This document shows positions 35,524-48,238 of a stretch of 64,000 nt of DNA, piece by piece. The position numbers and the translations under genes are program-made. This stretch comes from Physcomitrium patens (Eukaryota; Streptophyta; Bryopsida; Funariales; Funariaceae). Location of the stretch: NCBI RefSeq assembly GCF_000002425.4, contig NC_037262.1:8244998-8308997 (forward strand), read 5' to 3'. A model generated the notes under the pieces. The model made no database searches. It was not told where the DNA came from and saw only the letters and a program-made list of their open reading frames with translations. Positions within the stretch are counted from its first letter, which is position 1; every line of letters begins with the position of its first letter.

Positions 35524-36779
35524 TTATTAATTGTTAGCAGTCCTCTTGTTCTGTATTCTTTTAGATTAACCGATTTGAATCAAGCCTTTCTAAACAATGG
35601 AAGTTGTTCCAGTGCTCGTGCATTCTTGGGTAAAGAATTGGACCAAATAGATTGATATTTCCTGTCAAGAACAACTTGAAGGAGGTTGACTCAATAAAAG
35701 TTTAACTGCCATAGGTAAGAAGAGTAATCTTAGGAGGATTAGCATGGCATGAACTAGACATGATGGAACTGTAGATAGCTAGACATTTGGCGGTGGAATC
35801 TGCACACCGAACCTTGTTAAGAGGTTGCAAGAAAGTATACAACATTTTTCGTTTGTCAAGTCCACATCTTCACATTTGCCACTGTTTTTTCAACTGCAAG
35901 ATACCTCCATGTTGGGAAGTATCTCTAGTCAGAGTTTCTAGATTAGCGGCACTGAAAGGCTGCAAACTTCAGTTTCTAGGTTAGCGGCACTGCAGAACTT
36001 TGCTAGAGTTAGCCAAGTTTGGTAGGTGCACGCTATGACATGTTTCTAGGGTGACTCTTATACAAGTGGGCACCATCTCATGTTTAGACACATGCTGTGC
36101 TTTAAAGATTTGAGCCTGATTGAAAAGTCCTTTTTTGGAGCTTGCCTTGTTTTTTTCACTTGCTGTTTTGTAGCTTTATTTATTTTCATCTTTGTTGTAT
36201 CTTATTTGCTGATTGTAATGTGTTTGATTATTTCATTGTAGATTCATCAACAATGGAAAGAAATCCAAAAATGATTTAAAAAAAATTGATTTGGTAATAA
36301 TTCTAAATAAAATATAATTATATTACATCACATGTTATATAATTAGATTTTATTTGTTCATTCTATTCGACCATTAATTTATATAAAAAATCAAAATTCT
36401 AAATTTTAAATAAGTAACTTATAAGTAACTTATGTAATTGGATTTGATTTTGAATTATCATTTATATGAAATTGTGATTTTATAATTAGATCAACCAAGA
36501 TTTTACTTAATCAACTATTATTGCATACATTAATAGTTCCATACTATTCATATTCCTTATCACTTAGTAAAATTTATTAAAGTTTGTTTAATCATAAATT
36601 TTTTATTAAATTATATGCATACAAAAAATATTTATTGATAATTTCTTAATAATTTTATATCTCATTATTATTTGAAGTTATTTTTTAGATTTTTAGAATT
36701 AAAAATGAGAGGTTTTCTCTTCTATGGTATTTTTTTAGAATCTCTACCAATCTCTCCTCTATGCTCAATATATCAAAAA

Positions 36780-36817
<38 letters not shown>

Positions 36818-37109
36818 CACCTAATTTGTATAATTCTAATACATTATAAGTAAATCATTCTTCATTAAAGTTTTTTATACCACTTTATATTACTTCATTT
36901 CATAGTTTCACCAACATCTAAACTATTCCATAGTTTTTTTTAATTTTGATTTATTTACTTGTAATATTTTAGCATTCGAATGATGTAAATTATATATATA
37001 TATATATATAAAATTTATAATATTTAATTTTCTTTTAATTATTTAAAATTTTACTTGCTAATAAAATAATAAAAATAAAATATATGATAAGCACTTGAAC
37101 CATAACTAA
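35524..37109. other. ARPC3 3' region and AT-rich intergenic DNA
   Basis: The first ~700 bases probably include the ARPC3 3' UTR. A ~20-bp direct repeat with core TTAGCGGCACTG lies near 35932-35953 and 35970-35992. From 36.25 kb the DNA is very AT-rich with TA microsatellites (36787-36812, 36991-37010). No gene supported. Confidence 0.5.
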
Positions 37110-38291
37110 ATTCTATAAATTCAATAATAGAAATTAATTATGAGATCTATAACAAAGAGCTCTTTGGAATTGTGGATTCATTTCAAGAATGACATCATTA
37201 CTTAGAAGGCACCTTGAGTCCAATCACCATATATACAAATCTTAAGAACCTCAAATACTTCATCTCAACATGTATTTTAAATTATTGCCAAACTTATTAG
37301 AGTATGTTTTTATGAAGATTTGATTTTAAGATCACTTATTGATCCAAAAAAAAAACAAGGTTTGTTGGATGCCCTTTATTGACGTTCTTATTTTGCACCA
37401 AAAGGAGATGCATCTTTTAATCAACAAAAAAAAAATTCTCTGAAAGCAAGAATACTTTTATCTTCAAGCAATAAAATCTACATTGATTGTTATTTCAATA
37501 TTTGTCAAGAAAATTCAATCAAGTATGTCTTCTAATTCTCTTATCTATGATATTAAAAATAATTCTTCTAAGTCTCATGATACTTCCATGTTTGAATTCA
37601 AGAATAACCTACTCTATTTAAAGACATGATTATACATTCCAGAAGGTAGGGTATAATTACATAGTCTTCAACCTCGTCATGTCTTTTTAGCAGTTGGACA
37701 TTTTTGATACAATAAGACTTTGGAGCTAATATTGAGAGATTTTTGGTGGCTTCAAATATAAAAGGCAATCAAAGACTTTGTACAATCATATGATATTTGT
37801 TCAAGATCCAAAACAACTTGCCATTGACCTTATAAAATTCTACAGCCATTACCTATTCTAAAACAATTATGATCTTCTGTTTCTATGGATTTTATCACGG
37901 ATCTTCAAATCTTAAGTTTATATGATTTTATATATGTGGTAATAGATCATTTTACCAAGATGGCATATTTTGTACAATATACAAAATCTATCACAAGTGA
38001 AGAAATGACTAAGTTTTTTCTTAACAACATCTATTGTTATGATGGATTACTTAAAAATATTATATCAAACAAGGAGACTCAATTTATATCAAGAAATTAA
38101 AAAATTAATTTTAAGATTTTAAATATAGATATAAAGCTCTCTTCAGCTTTTTATCCTCAAATTGATGAGCAAAAAAAATAGATGAAAAAAGTTTTGGAGT
38201 AGTAATTAAGACATATCATCAAAATGATTAGACAATTCTTTTACTATTGGTAAAATTTGTATATAATAATTTGGTACATTCTTCCACTCAA
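37110..38291 (+). pseudogene. E4 pol remnant, left of the E2 insertion
   Basis: A 5'-truncated RLG1-like pol. It starts in RNase H (INYEI-NKELFGIVDSF near 37127-37185) and reaches integrase (MDFITDL at 37885, FTKMAYFVQYTKSITSEE, ISNKETQFISR), stopping in the counterpart of E1 FAYNNTVHSSTQ at the E2 insertion. Unlike E3 and E2, it has no insertion at the RNase H site near 37230. Many transition-type stops. Confidence 0.8.
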
Positions 38292-38852
38292 TGTCACGAA
38301 CATACTCATGTAAGCTAGTAATTAAATATACAAATAGGTGGAAGTAAGTAAAAGTAGGTAAAAGTAAATTAATTCTATAGTATTTAATATAGAAGCTTCC
38401 TAGAAGCTTTATAGATGCTGCTTTGACTTCATAGGTGACTTTAATTGACTTTTTGGATTAGAAACGTGGTCAACAAGTTGGCCATATGCCACACATGTTG
38501 TTAGCTTGAAATTCAAGCTAACTATGTGGCCCACACGTAGAAAAACTTGCTTTGTAAGTCAAGGCATGTGTCCTACAAAGTCAACACATATTGGAGGTCC
38601 TATAGAACGTCACCACGTAGCCCTTAGTTAGATAGTATATATAGAGAAATGAATGAAGCCTTCTTCTTTTCTGTCAACTCCTTTCTTGTTTCCAATCTAA
38701 TTTCAAGAGTCTTCATGTTTTCTAGTCTTTGGCAATAGCCATTCCAGTTTCTCTTTCAATATACATACTTATTTATTTATATTTTGTTACCTTTTTTTGA
38801 GTGAAGGCTCACTTGTTTGAATTACTTTTTCATCGAGTTCTTGTCCTTGAAA
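38292..38852 (+). repeat. E2 5' LTR (561 bp)
   Basis: Starts TGTCACGAACATA and ends CCTTGAAA (expected TTGACA). Contains GAAGCTTCCTAGAAGCTTT at 38392-38410 and a TATA-like TATATATAG near 38636. Confidence 0.92.
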
Positions 38853-39064
38853 GATTGACAAGAGTACACCTACAATATCAGAGCTTTCTCTAATCTTGAT
38901 TAAGAGTGGATTATCCTTTTTTCTTGATAAGATATAAGCATATAAGAAATGACGGATTACCCTCTTCTAAACTGATATTGTCCTTAGTATTTTCTTTGTT
39001 CTTAAGTCCTCTCTTCTATTTATCTTGAGTAATATTAGACATCTTCTCTTTTCTAAGTATTATC

Positions 39065-40070
39065 ATGGCAGATCTTGTTGAAATGAAGAGTGCAATGGCA
39101 CAAATGCAAGAGCAATTGAGGGAGTTAATGCTTGTGATGCATCAACTCAATTTACCACCACAAGGAGCAACAAGATTGGCAGGAAGTGAAGATATAGAAA
39201 TGTTTGGAGCTGCTTCAACATCTGCACCAAATCATGTCCTTTTTCCTATGGTAGAACGCCCTTCCAGTGTTAGAGAACCAAAAATTGCCCTATCCGAGAA
39301 GTTTGCTGGCACTAGATCCAAGTTTCGAGGATTTATCAATCAAGTGCAACTTATGATTGAACTTCAACCCCAAAGCTATCCAACTCCAAGATCGTAAGTT
39401 AGATTCATTGGTACGCTTCTTTCAGGTTCAGCACTATCGTGATTTTTATCTTTTCTTGAACGACGAGATCCAATATTGGATAATTTAGAGGCTTTTCTGG
39501 CAGAGTTTCGATCCATGTATGGAGAACATGATGCAAATCGTGTTGCAACCAATAAAATCCATATTTTATAACAAGACAATCGATCAATAACGTTGTACGC
39601 TTCACAATTTCGACAACTTGTAATTGATATCAAGTGGGATGATGCTACACTTATTAGCCAATTTCTCTACAGATTACAATATGAGGTAAAAAAATTAATG
39701 CTCAACTTACTTCATCCTCAAACATTGAATCAAGCAATTGACTTTGCTATGAAGTGCGACAATCACCTTTTTGAATATCGATCTAAGAACCATACAAGTG
39801 GACCTCAACGTTACTATAATTCAATGGCAACACCAACACCTCTACAATACATACATTCAAAAGTAGAGGATATGTAAATTGATGCAATATGTTTCAAACC
39901 TCTTATTGAGCAAGAAAAGACTCCTCATCCTCAAGAAGGATTATATTTATATTGTGGAAAACCAAAGCACACTACTCAACATTGTCTAAAGAAACGACAC
40001 AATCACAAAATGAGAAGTATGGTTGTGAAAGAAGACAATATGTCAAAAAACGAGTTTGTTCAGCTATAAT
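39065..40070 (+). pseudogene. gag: E2 gag, broken
   Basis: Collinear with E1 gag from ATG (39065) through the zinc knuckle (CGKPKHTTQHC near 39960). Broken by stops at about 39395, 39440, 39570 and 39875, most explained by single transitions (TGG to TGA, CAA to TAA). Confidence 0.9.
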
Positions 40071-41864
40071 AGGAACCGTGCGGCTGGAACCTTGCACAAC
40101 ATCTAATAAAGGTCCTATTCTCTCCTCAGAGCCCTCTCCTTGTTTTACATTAAATGCTATTTTAGGACCTAAATATTACAAAACCTCTACCTTATTAGAT
40201 TCAAGAGCCTCAACGTGTTTCTTAGATGAAGAATTTACTAAAAGACATAGCATATCTTTAGTAAAGAAAACTAAACCTGTTCATGTAGAAGTCATAGATG
40301 GTCGTCTATTGTCTTCTGGAGATATTACTCACGAAATCCTTCCTATAAAAGTAATAATCAATGGTCATAATAGCTTTGTAGTATTTAATATCATTAGATC
40401 TCCGTCTAATCCAATTATTTTAGGTTTATTGTAGTTAAAAAAATACCACCCTCAAATAGATTGGATTTTCCGAACTCTTACTTTTTCTAAAAGTATAACT
40501 AACAATGTAGTTAATCAAGTAGAGAGTCATAAGTCTAGTTCAATTAAACCTGTATTTATAGGTGCAAAAGCTTTCTTGCATGCTCCTATGAAAGAATCAC
40601 CATATATTATTTATGCCACACCTGTTTCTATTGATAGAAAGACTTCAAGTGGCATTCCAAGCTAATATCAAGAATTTCAAGATGTATTCAAAAACAAGAA
40701 TGCGGATACACTCTCGAAACATTGTCCCTATGATTGCTCAATTGACCTTCAAGAAGGAGCACAACCGCCATTCAGACCAATCTACAGTTTATCACAAAAT
40801 GAGTTGACTGAACCCAAGGAGTATATTGAAGAAAATCTAGCCAAGAATTTCATACGCCATTCTAAATCTCCGGCAGGAGCTCCAATTCTATTTGTGAAGA
40901 AAAAAGATGGATCATTGTGGATGTGTGTTGATTATCGAGGACTCAAGAAGATTACCATCAAGAACAGGTATCCACTACCTTTAATATTTAGACTTCTTGA
41001 TCAGTTGAATGAAGCTAAGATCTATACAAAAATAGATCTCCGGGGAGCATATAATCTAGTACGCATCAAAGAAGGAGATGAATGGAAGACTACGTTTCAA
41101 ACTAGGTATGGACATTTTGAATACAACGTCATGCCTTTTGGACTAACAAATGCACCAACAGCTTTTCAACATCTAATGAATGATGTTTTTCGAGAGTTTT
41201 TGGACGATTTTGTAGTATGTTATCTAGAAGACATCTTGATCTCTTCTAAGAATCCAGAAGAAAATGAACTTCATGTTTGTCATATGTTATAAAAATTAAG
41301 AGATGCAGGACTCTATGCCAAGATAAAAAAGTGTGTATTTCATACTACTCAAGTCGATTTCTTAGGTTACATTATTTCAAATGATGGACTTATGATGGAT
41401 CCTAAGAAAGTTCAAACTATTATAAATTGAAAGATTTCAAAAACGGTAAGAGATATCCAATGCTTTTTGAGATTTGCCAACTACTATCAGATCTTCATCA
41501 AGGACTTCTTTCGAGTTGTAGCTCCACTTACACGTTTGACTTGTAAAGACAAACTCCAATAGAATCAAGAAGTGGAAGTTGCTTTTGAATCTTTGAAGAT
41601 AACGTTTGTTTCTGCACCAATCTTGTATCGTGTTGATTTTTCCAAAGCATTCTTTACGGAAACAAATGCATCAGACTTTGCTCTAGATGTGGTTTTATCA
41701 CAAATAGGAACAGATGACAAACTTCATCCAGTAGCCTTTCATTCAAGAAAATTCTCAGCAACAGAAATCAATTATGAGATCCATGACAAAGAACTTCTTG
41801 CAATTGTGGATTCTTTTCAAGAATGGCGCCATTATTTAGAAGGCGTTTTCAGTCTAGTCATTGT
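40071..41864 (+). pseudogene. pol: E2 pro-RT-RNase H, broken, left of insertion (b)
   Basis: Protease keeps LLDSRASTCFLDEEF (the active-site Gly of DSG is mutated to Arg). RT at 40804-41292 is open and has YLED in place of YLDD, so the catalytic motif is damaged. RNase H runs from 41572 (ETNASDFALDVVLSQ, YEIHDKELLAIVDSF) to the insertion at 41864. Several other stops. Confidence 0.9.
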
Positions 41865-42021
41865 TGTCATACTGTAAATGCTTACAGTATGTAAAAATTA
41901 GTTAAAAAATATTATATGTTGATAAATCTAGATGTATGTTAGAGTGGCTAGTAGATTAAATTAAAAGGAGTTGGAATAAGAAACTTTACTTTGTTTCTTT
42001 ATTTCTTTTGATTTTGACATT

Positions 42022-42061
<40 letters not shown>

Positions 42062-43141
42062 ACCTAAATGTTTAGTATGAAACCTTAGGAAAAGGTGGAA
42101 ATCTAAGGATGAAAATCTAAACTAGTAGGAAGCTAATTGGGAGGGATGAAAGCAAGGCATGGTCGGATGAAGGCAAGGAATGGAGAACTTCATCCCTATT
42201 GGTCGAATACCATGTCCAATGGGCTTTGAGGAGGCTGCCTGTGACCTTAAGAAGGGTTTTGGCGACTTCAAAGGGGGCATTCGGAGATTAAAAGTTAGTA
42301 TTGTAAAGTTTAGGATTTGGAGAACAATTTGTGTTCAAAAATTAGAGGATTTGGAATTAGGGTGAAAACGTTATAACTGTTTGAAGTTAAGGTGTTTATT
42401 TAAGACATACTGTTACTCTTTTGAGAGTACGAGGAGTTTTACAGTAGCTTTTGAAGATCAAAAGGTGCAATTGGAATGGCGATTTCAAGGCCTATATCTT
42501 TCATGAAAAAATTATTACTTTTGGAGTTTATATGAAGGAGTTGTAAGGAGTTGAAGGCAATGCTTCCAAATCAAAAGTAGTAAGTAAGCGGGTTTGTTTG
42601 TAGTAATGATTGAAGCCATAACCTGAGTTTTCGTACAAAGTTTTGGCTCAAACTTTTTGGAGAATGTAAAGTTTTAAGTTAAGAATCTATACATATAAAT
42701 TTCGTGGCATTTGAGCTTATGTTTTGTGACATATGAAGAAAATTGCACGTGGATGTATAAAGATAAGGGTTTGAAGCGACTGTTAGAGATTTCAAGATAT
42801 CTCAAGATCTGCAATGATTTTGCAGTTGAAAATTATTGTAGAAGTTAAAAAGATTACATCAATATCTCATGTAAAATTAGAGTTTGTTTGGACGGTCGGA
42901 TTAAGAGATATAAGGTGTTGAAGTTCGGAAAAATCTCGACATAAGAATAAACAAGGATTTAGAAGATTTTATCATATTTTGGAAGTTGTGGGTTACTTGA
43001 GGATTGTGTATTTGGTGTAATTACTCAAAAGAGAAAAATTATATATAAACTTAGGGCTTCCGTTATTTTCAAGCTTGATTGAATAATCAGTGATAGCCAC
43101 AAGCCCAACGTTTTTTTAAGGCAAACTCTCTCTACCCGACA
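41865..43141 (+). repeat. Non-coding ~1.28 kb element, copy (b)
   Basis: Interrupts E2 RNase H between the counterparts of E1 ASSPV and TVYTDHKN. A 4-bp duplication is seen: TTGT (41861-41864) and CTGT (43142-43145). Starts TGTCATACTGTAA and ends CCCGACA. Its first 26 bases form a near-perfect hairpin (CATACTGTAA, loop, TTACAGTATG). Contains a long TA microsatellite (42024-42059) and a segment near 42220-42250 shared with copies (a) and (c). No coding frame; the 61-codon frame at 42180 is not conserved in the other copies. Confidence 0.75.
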
Positions 43142-44847
43142 CTGTGTATACGGATCACAAGAACCTCGAGTATTTTATGTCAACACGCATATTAAATCGT
43201 CGTCAAGCTCATTGGAGCATGTCTTTATCAAGATTCGAGTTCATCATCACTTATCAGCCTAGAAAATAACAAGGTTTGTCCAATGCCTTGTCTAGACATT
43301 CTTATCTTGCACTAAAAGAAGGAGATGCAGCTTTTGAGCAACAAAGAACAGTTTTCTTGAAGCCGAAGCAATTTCATCTTTGAGCAATAAAATCAACATT
43401 GACAATTGATTTAACTTTTTTTAAGCAAGTCCATTTAAGTATGTCTTCAGACCTTCTTATTCATGATATCAAGAATAATTCTTTTAAATCTCATGATCCC
43501 TCTAAATTTGAATTCAAGAACAACCTACTCTATTTCGAAGGACGCCTATATGTTCCAGAAGGAGAAGCACGTTTACGTATTCTTCAAGCTCATGATAACT
43601 TTTCAACAACAAGATATTTTGGATATTATAAGACTTTAGAGTTGATATCTAGGGATTTTTGGTGGCCTCAAATGTTGAAGGTAGTCAAAGATTTTATACA
43701 ATCATGTGATGTTTGCTCAAGATCAAAAACTCCTTATCATCGACCTTTTGGACTTCTTCAGCCATTACCCATTCCAAAACAACCATGGTCTTCTGTTTCT
43801 ATGGAATTCATCACAGATCTTTCAATCTCAGGTTCTTATGACTCTATATTCGTGATAGTAGATCGTTTTACCAAGATGGCACATTTTGTACCATGTACAA
43901 AATCTATCATAGGTGAAAAAATAGCTAAGCTCTTTCTTGACAATATCTATCGCTATTATGGATTATCCAAGGATATTATATCAGATAGGGGAACTCAATT
44001 TGTATCAAGATTTTGGCGGACTCTTTTTAAGATTCTAAAAGTGGATATAAAACTATCTTTGGCATTCCATCCTCAAACTGATGGACAAACGGAGCGTGTT
44101 AATCAAGTTTTGGAGCAATATTTAAGATATACCATTAATTACTAACAAGATGATTGGACAACTCTTTTGCCATTAGCAGAGTTTGTTTAAAATAACACAG
44201 TATATTCTTCTAGAATACAAACACCTTTCTTTACTAATTATGGTTATCATCCACGACTTGATACTTTTGACTTTTCAAAAGTTGATAATCATGCTGCGAA
44301 AGATTTGGTGATTCATTTATCAGAGCTACATGCAACGATGAAGGCGCAATTAAAAGAGACTCAAGAACAACAAAAGGTCAATGCGGATGTCTATTGAAAG
44401 GAACAAGAACCATTCTTCTTGGGTGATAAGGTATGACTACTTTGTCATAATATCAAGACCACTCATACTTGTGACAAGTTGGACTATCGAAGACTTCGAC
44501 CATTTTCTATTTCTGCACAAATCAATCCAATTGCATATCGTTTACATCTACCAGAGTCAATAAAAATCCATCTAGTATTCCACGTATCTCTTCTTGAACC
44601 ATACAAGATAGTCGATATACCAAGAAGATGACAAGCTCCACCTCCTCTTATAGAAGTGGACAATAATGAAGAGTTTGAAGTAGAAGAAGTCTTAGATTCA
44701 AGGCGGCACCAAAATAAATTAGAATATCTTGTCCATTGGCACAGATATGATATTAATGAATGCACATGGGAGCCAATAAAGAAACTTGGAAATGCAATAA
44801 AGGCGGTAGAGGATTTTCATCGACGACATCCATCAAAATCAAGATGA
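43142..44847 (+). pseudogene. pol: E2 RNase H end, integrase and chromodomain, broken
   Basis: The reading resumes with [12 protein letters not shown]. Integrase is open for 248 codons at 43399-44145 (CDVCSRSKTPYHRPFG, MEFITDLS, ISDRGTQFVSRFW, TDGQTERVNQVLEQ). The first catalytic Asp of the usual MDFITDLP is Glu (MEFITDLS). The chromodomain at 44656-44847 is open (LEYLVHWHRYDINECTWEP). Stops lie between these blocks. Confidence 0.9.
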
Positions 44848-44941
44848 AAATCTTCTTTATAAAAGAAACAACATCTAGGTAAGATAACATTCTACTTTCA
44901 ATCCTTGTTCATAGCTTCTTTGTAGTTGTGACGCTCAGGAG

Positions 44942-45364
44942 ATGAAGAACCAACAACCAGCAGATTTGACACAAGAGCCTTGATTTATTGACCTACTGAA
45001 TGAGACATTACGATTGTTACAACCTTTAAGACGATGCAATCGAAATGAAGATCTTCAAGAATGATGTGTTCTTCCTCAAATAGATGGTGAGATACAATGC
45101 ATTTGGTATCACGATTTGGGAAGGGACTCTCAATGTTTGGTGATTTTATTAGAGGTAGGAACAACTCTTGATGGTGTTCCAAATGTTCTATTCGAAAGAA
45201 GTTATGAAGGCCTCAACAATGATCAAATAACTGCGTGGTCTTTCCACATTAGTATTGGACACTATCAATGGTTGAGAGGCGCTATCAATCATCTTCGAAG
45301 AGAACAAAGATCAGAGTATGTGGCGAATACAATTTGTCACATCATAGATTTCTTCAACATATGA
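44942..45364 (+). pseudogene. E2 copy of ORF3
   Basis: Exactly 423 nt, the same as E1, with ATG kept and no indel. Two internal stops (TCG/TGA at codon 14, CGA to TGA at codon 41). The last 82 codons are open and keep GHYQWLRGAINHLRREQRSE and the helical tail. Shows that ORF3 was already part of the family when E2 inserted. Confidence 0.85.
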
Positions 45365-45405
45365 TGACCACTCCTCATAGAACTCATCCCTAGAAGATGG
45401 GATAA

Positions 45406-45966
45406 TGTCACGGACATATGCATGTAAGCTAATAATTACATATATAAATAAGTGGAAGTAAGTAAAAGTATATAAAAGTAAATTAATTCTATAGTATTTA
45501 ATATGAAAGCTTCCTAGAAGCTTCATAGACACTGCTTTGACTTCATAGGTGTCTTTAATTGACTTTTTGGATTAGAAATGTGGTCAACAAGTTGGCCATG
45601 TGCCATACATGTTGTTAGCTTGAAGATCAAGCTATCTATGTGGCCCACACGTAGAAAAACTTGCTTTGTAAGTCAAGGCATGTGTCCTACAAAGTCAACA
45701 CATATTGGAGGTCCTATAGAACGTCACCACGTAGCCCCTAGTTAGATAATATATATAGAGACAAGAGTGAAGCCTTCTTCTTTCTTGTCAACTCCTTTCT
45801 TGTTTCCAGTCTAGTTTCAAGAGTCTCCATGTTTTCTTGTCTTTGGCAATAGCCATTGCAATTTCTCTTTCAATATACATACTTATTTATTTATATTTTG
45901 TTATCTTTTTTTGAGTGAAGGCTCACTTGTTTGAATTATTTTTTCATCGAGTTCTTGTTCTTGATA
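45406..45966 (+). repeat. E2 3' LTR (561 bp)
   Basis: Starts TGTCACGGACATA after a decayed polypurine tract (AGAAGATGGGATAA). Ends TTCTTGATA. Contains GAAGCTTC at 45517-45524 preceded by AAAGCTTC. Confidence 0.92.
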
Positions 45967-46870
45967 CTTAACATAATGATTATTCTAAAACTTACCTTTC
46001 TTTGCTAATTATGGTTATAATCTATGACCTGATACTTTTGACTTTTTAAAAATTCATAATCCTATGGCAAAAGATTTCACAATTTATTTTTTAGAGTTAT
46101 CGATAATAATAAACGCCTAGTTAAAGGAATTCAAGAATAACAAAATATTAATGCAGATGACTATCTTAAGGAACAACTATAATTCAACGTGGGTGACAAC
46201 GTATAGTTACTTTGTCACAATATCAAAACTACTTATTCTTGTGAGAAGTTTGACTATCATAGGCTTGGACCTTTTTCTATAAGTAAACAAGTGAATCTTA
46301 TTGCTTATATCTATTAGAATCTATAAAGATCTAACTTTTATTTTACATGTCTCTTTTTAAGCCATATAAGATAGGAAATATCTCAAAAAAAAGACAAATG
46401 CCACCTCTTCCTATAGAAGTGGATAATAATCAAGAATTCAAAATAGAAGAAATTGTAGACTCAAGTTGGCACCAAAATAGGAAAAAATATCTTTTTCATT
46501 GATGTGAATATGATATTAGTAAATGCACATGGAAGCCAGCAAAGAATCTTATAAATGTAGCAAAGAAAGTTGAAGCTTTTCATCGACAATATCCATCAAA
46601 ACCAAGATGAAGAATAGAAAATCTTTGCTATAAAGACATAAGATCAAAGAAAGATAGTATTCTACCTTCTATCTTTCTTTGTAACTTTTGTATATTTGTG
46701 ATGCTAAAGAGATGGAAAATTAACAACTTGTAGATTCAACTCAACAGCTTTCATTTGCAGACTTATCAAATGAGACATTGTGATTGTCAAAACCTTTAAG
46801 ACAACAAAATTGAGATAAAGATCTTCAAGAATAATATGTCTTTCTTCAAATAGATGGTGAGATACAATGT
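45967..46870 (+). pseudogene. E4 integrase tail, chromodomain and ORF3 start
   Basis: Continues the E4 reading after E2: the equivalent of PFFANYGYHPRLDTFDF near 45990-46045, then the chromodomain (46440-46600). The ORF3 counterpart starts with ATG at 46712 and has early stops. It ends at the insertion of element (c) after GATACAATGT. Confidence 0.8.
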
Positions 46871-48234
46871 TGTTATATTATAGTTCGATTATTATGTGAA
46901 AATAATATACATAAATATTTAATATATAATTTATTATACAATTTGATAAGAGCCACATTATTAGATTTTAATTAGTCACAAAATATGATTAGATTATTAC
47001 TTTAAAATGGTTGGTTAAAAGAGCTATTATTGAGGTTGGTTTTATATTGATAATAGTTTTATATACTTAGAACCACCTTTATTAGACATTGGTGATTTTT
47101 GAAATCATATTTTTTTTTCTTTTATTTGATACTTAGGACATATATTATATAAATCATATTAGAAAAAAGATTGGAGAGAGGTCTTGGTAGCAAAAAGAGA
47201 AGTTAGGGAATCCATATGGATGAATGGAGGTGGATGATAAAAATCTCCATTTGGCCAAAAATCATATCTAGTGGACTTTGAGGAGGTTGTCTGAGGCATT
47301 ATTAGAGATTAAGATTACTCTTTTGAGGCCATTTGAGCTTTGGAGGCTAAAGTCAAAAAGTTTAGATTTTTGGTTATAATTTTGGTAGAATTTTTTTGTA
47401 ATTTGGAATTTATATGAAGGAAATATGGACGCTCAAAATTAAGGTGATGATTTTTTACCGACTATCACTCTTTTGAATATAACATATGCATATGGAAAGC
47501 AATGAAACATTGGAAACTAGAATTAAAGAGAGTACTTTTTTGGTTATATTTTTTATATATTGCTTGATGAATTTCAAGTTGGAATAAAGGAGATATTAGA
47601 AGTTGAAGTCAGTGCTTCAAATCTAATGGTAGTAAGCGACTTGATTCATTAATAGTTATGTTTTGAGCTATAACTTGAGCAATTTGATGAGATTTTGATT
47701 CAAACTTATCAAAAATGTGTATAATCATATTGTTAAATTTTATATATAAATTTTGTAGTATTTGAGTTTTGGATTTTTAAGATATAAAAAAAAATAGTAC
47801 TTGAATGCCTATAGATTAGGATTTAGAGTACCTGCTAGGATTTTTAAGATGCCAAAAGATCGGTAGTAAATTTACAATTCATTTTATTTTTTTATTTTAT
47901 TTTATTTTATTTTATTTTGTTTTTTTTTTTATAAAGCTTAAGAGTAATTTCTATACTATTTAGAAATTTGAAAGAATCTAAATATTTGGATCTAGAAATA
48001 TGAATTTTTAAAGTTTGGAAAGAAGAAATCCTTTATAAAAAGAATACGTTTTGAAGGATTTTCCTACAATTTGGATATTTTTTATGAATTGAAGAGGTTT
48101 TGGAAGTAAAGATTTTGTATATAAATTAAAGATGGAATAAATCACTTATTAGAACTTAACTAATAAGTTAAAACTAAACTCTCTATAATTAAATACTTTA
48201 TATATTTTTAGATTATAAATTATATCATATAATA
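46871..48234 (+). repeat. Non-coding ~1.36 kb element, copy (c)
   Basis: Interrupts the E4 ORF3 reading with a perfect 4-bp duplication ATGT (46867-46870 and 48235-48238; AATGT would also fit). Starts TGTTATATTATAG and ends ATATAATA. Aligns with (a) reversed and with (b) in the same orientation: TTATTAGACATTGGTGA near 47082, GGACTTTGAGGAGGTTGTC near 47273, and the 3' end block. Contains a TTTTA repeat at 47885-47925. No coding frame. Confidence 0.8.
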
Positions 48235-48238
48235 ATGT

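Larger units (their letters stand above)
38292..45966 (+). mobile_element. E2: RLG1-like element nested inside E4
   Basis: Both LTRs are 561 bp (38292-38852, 45406-45966). The flanks CTCAA (38287-38291) and CTTAA (45967-45971) form a 5-bp duplication with one C to T change. By eye the LTRs differ at roughly 38 positions (about 7%), so E2 is clearly older than E1. Inside are broken gag, pro, RT, RNase H, integrase, chromodomain and ORF3 in the normal order. A 1277-bp non-coding element (b) interrupts RNase H. The E2 insertion splits the E4 integrase reading. Confidence 0.93.
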
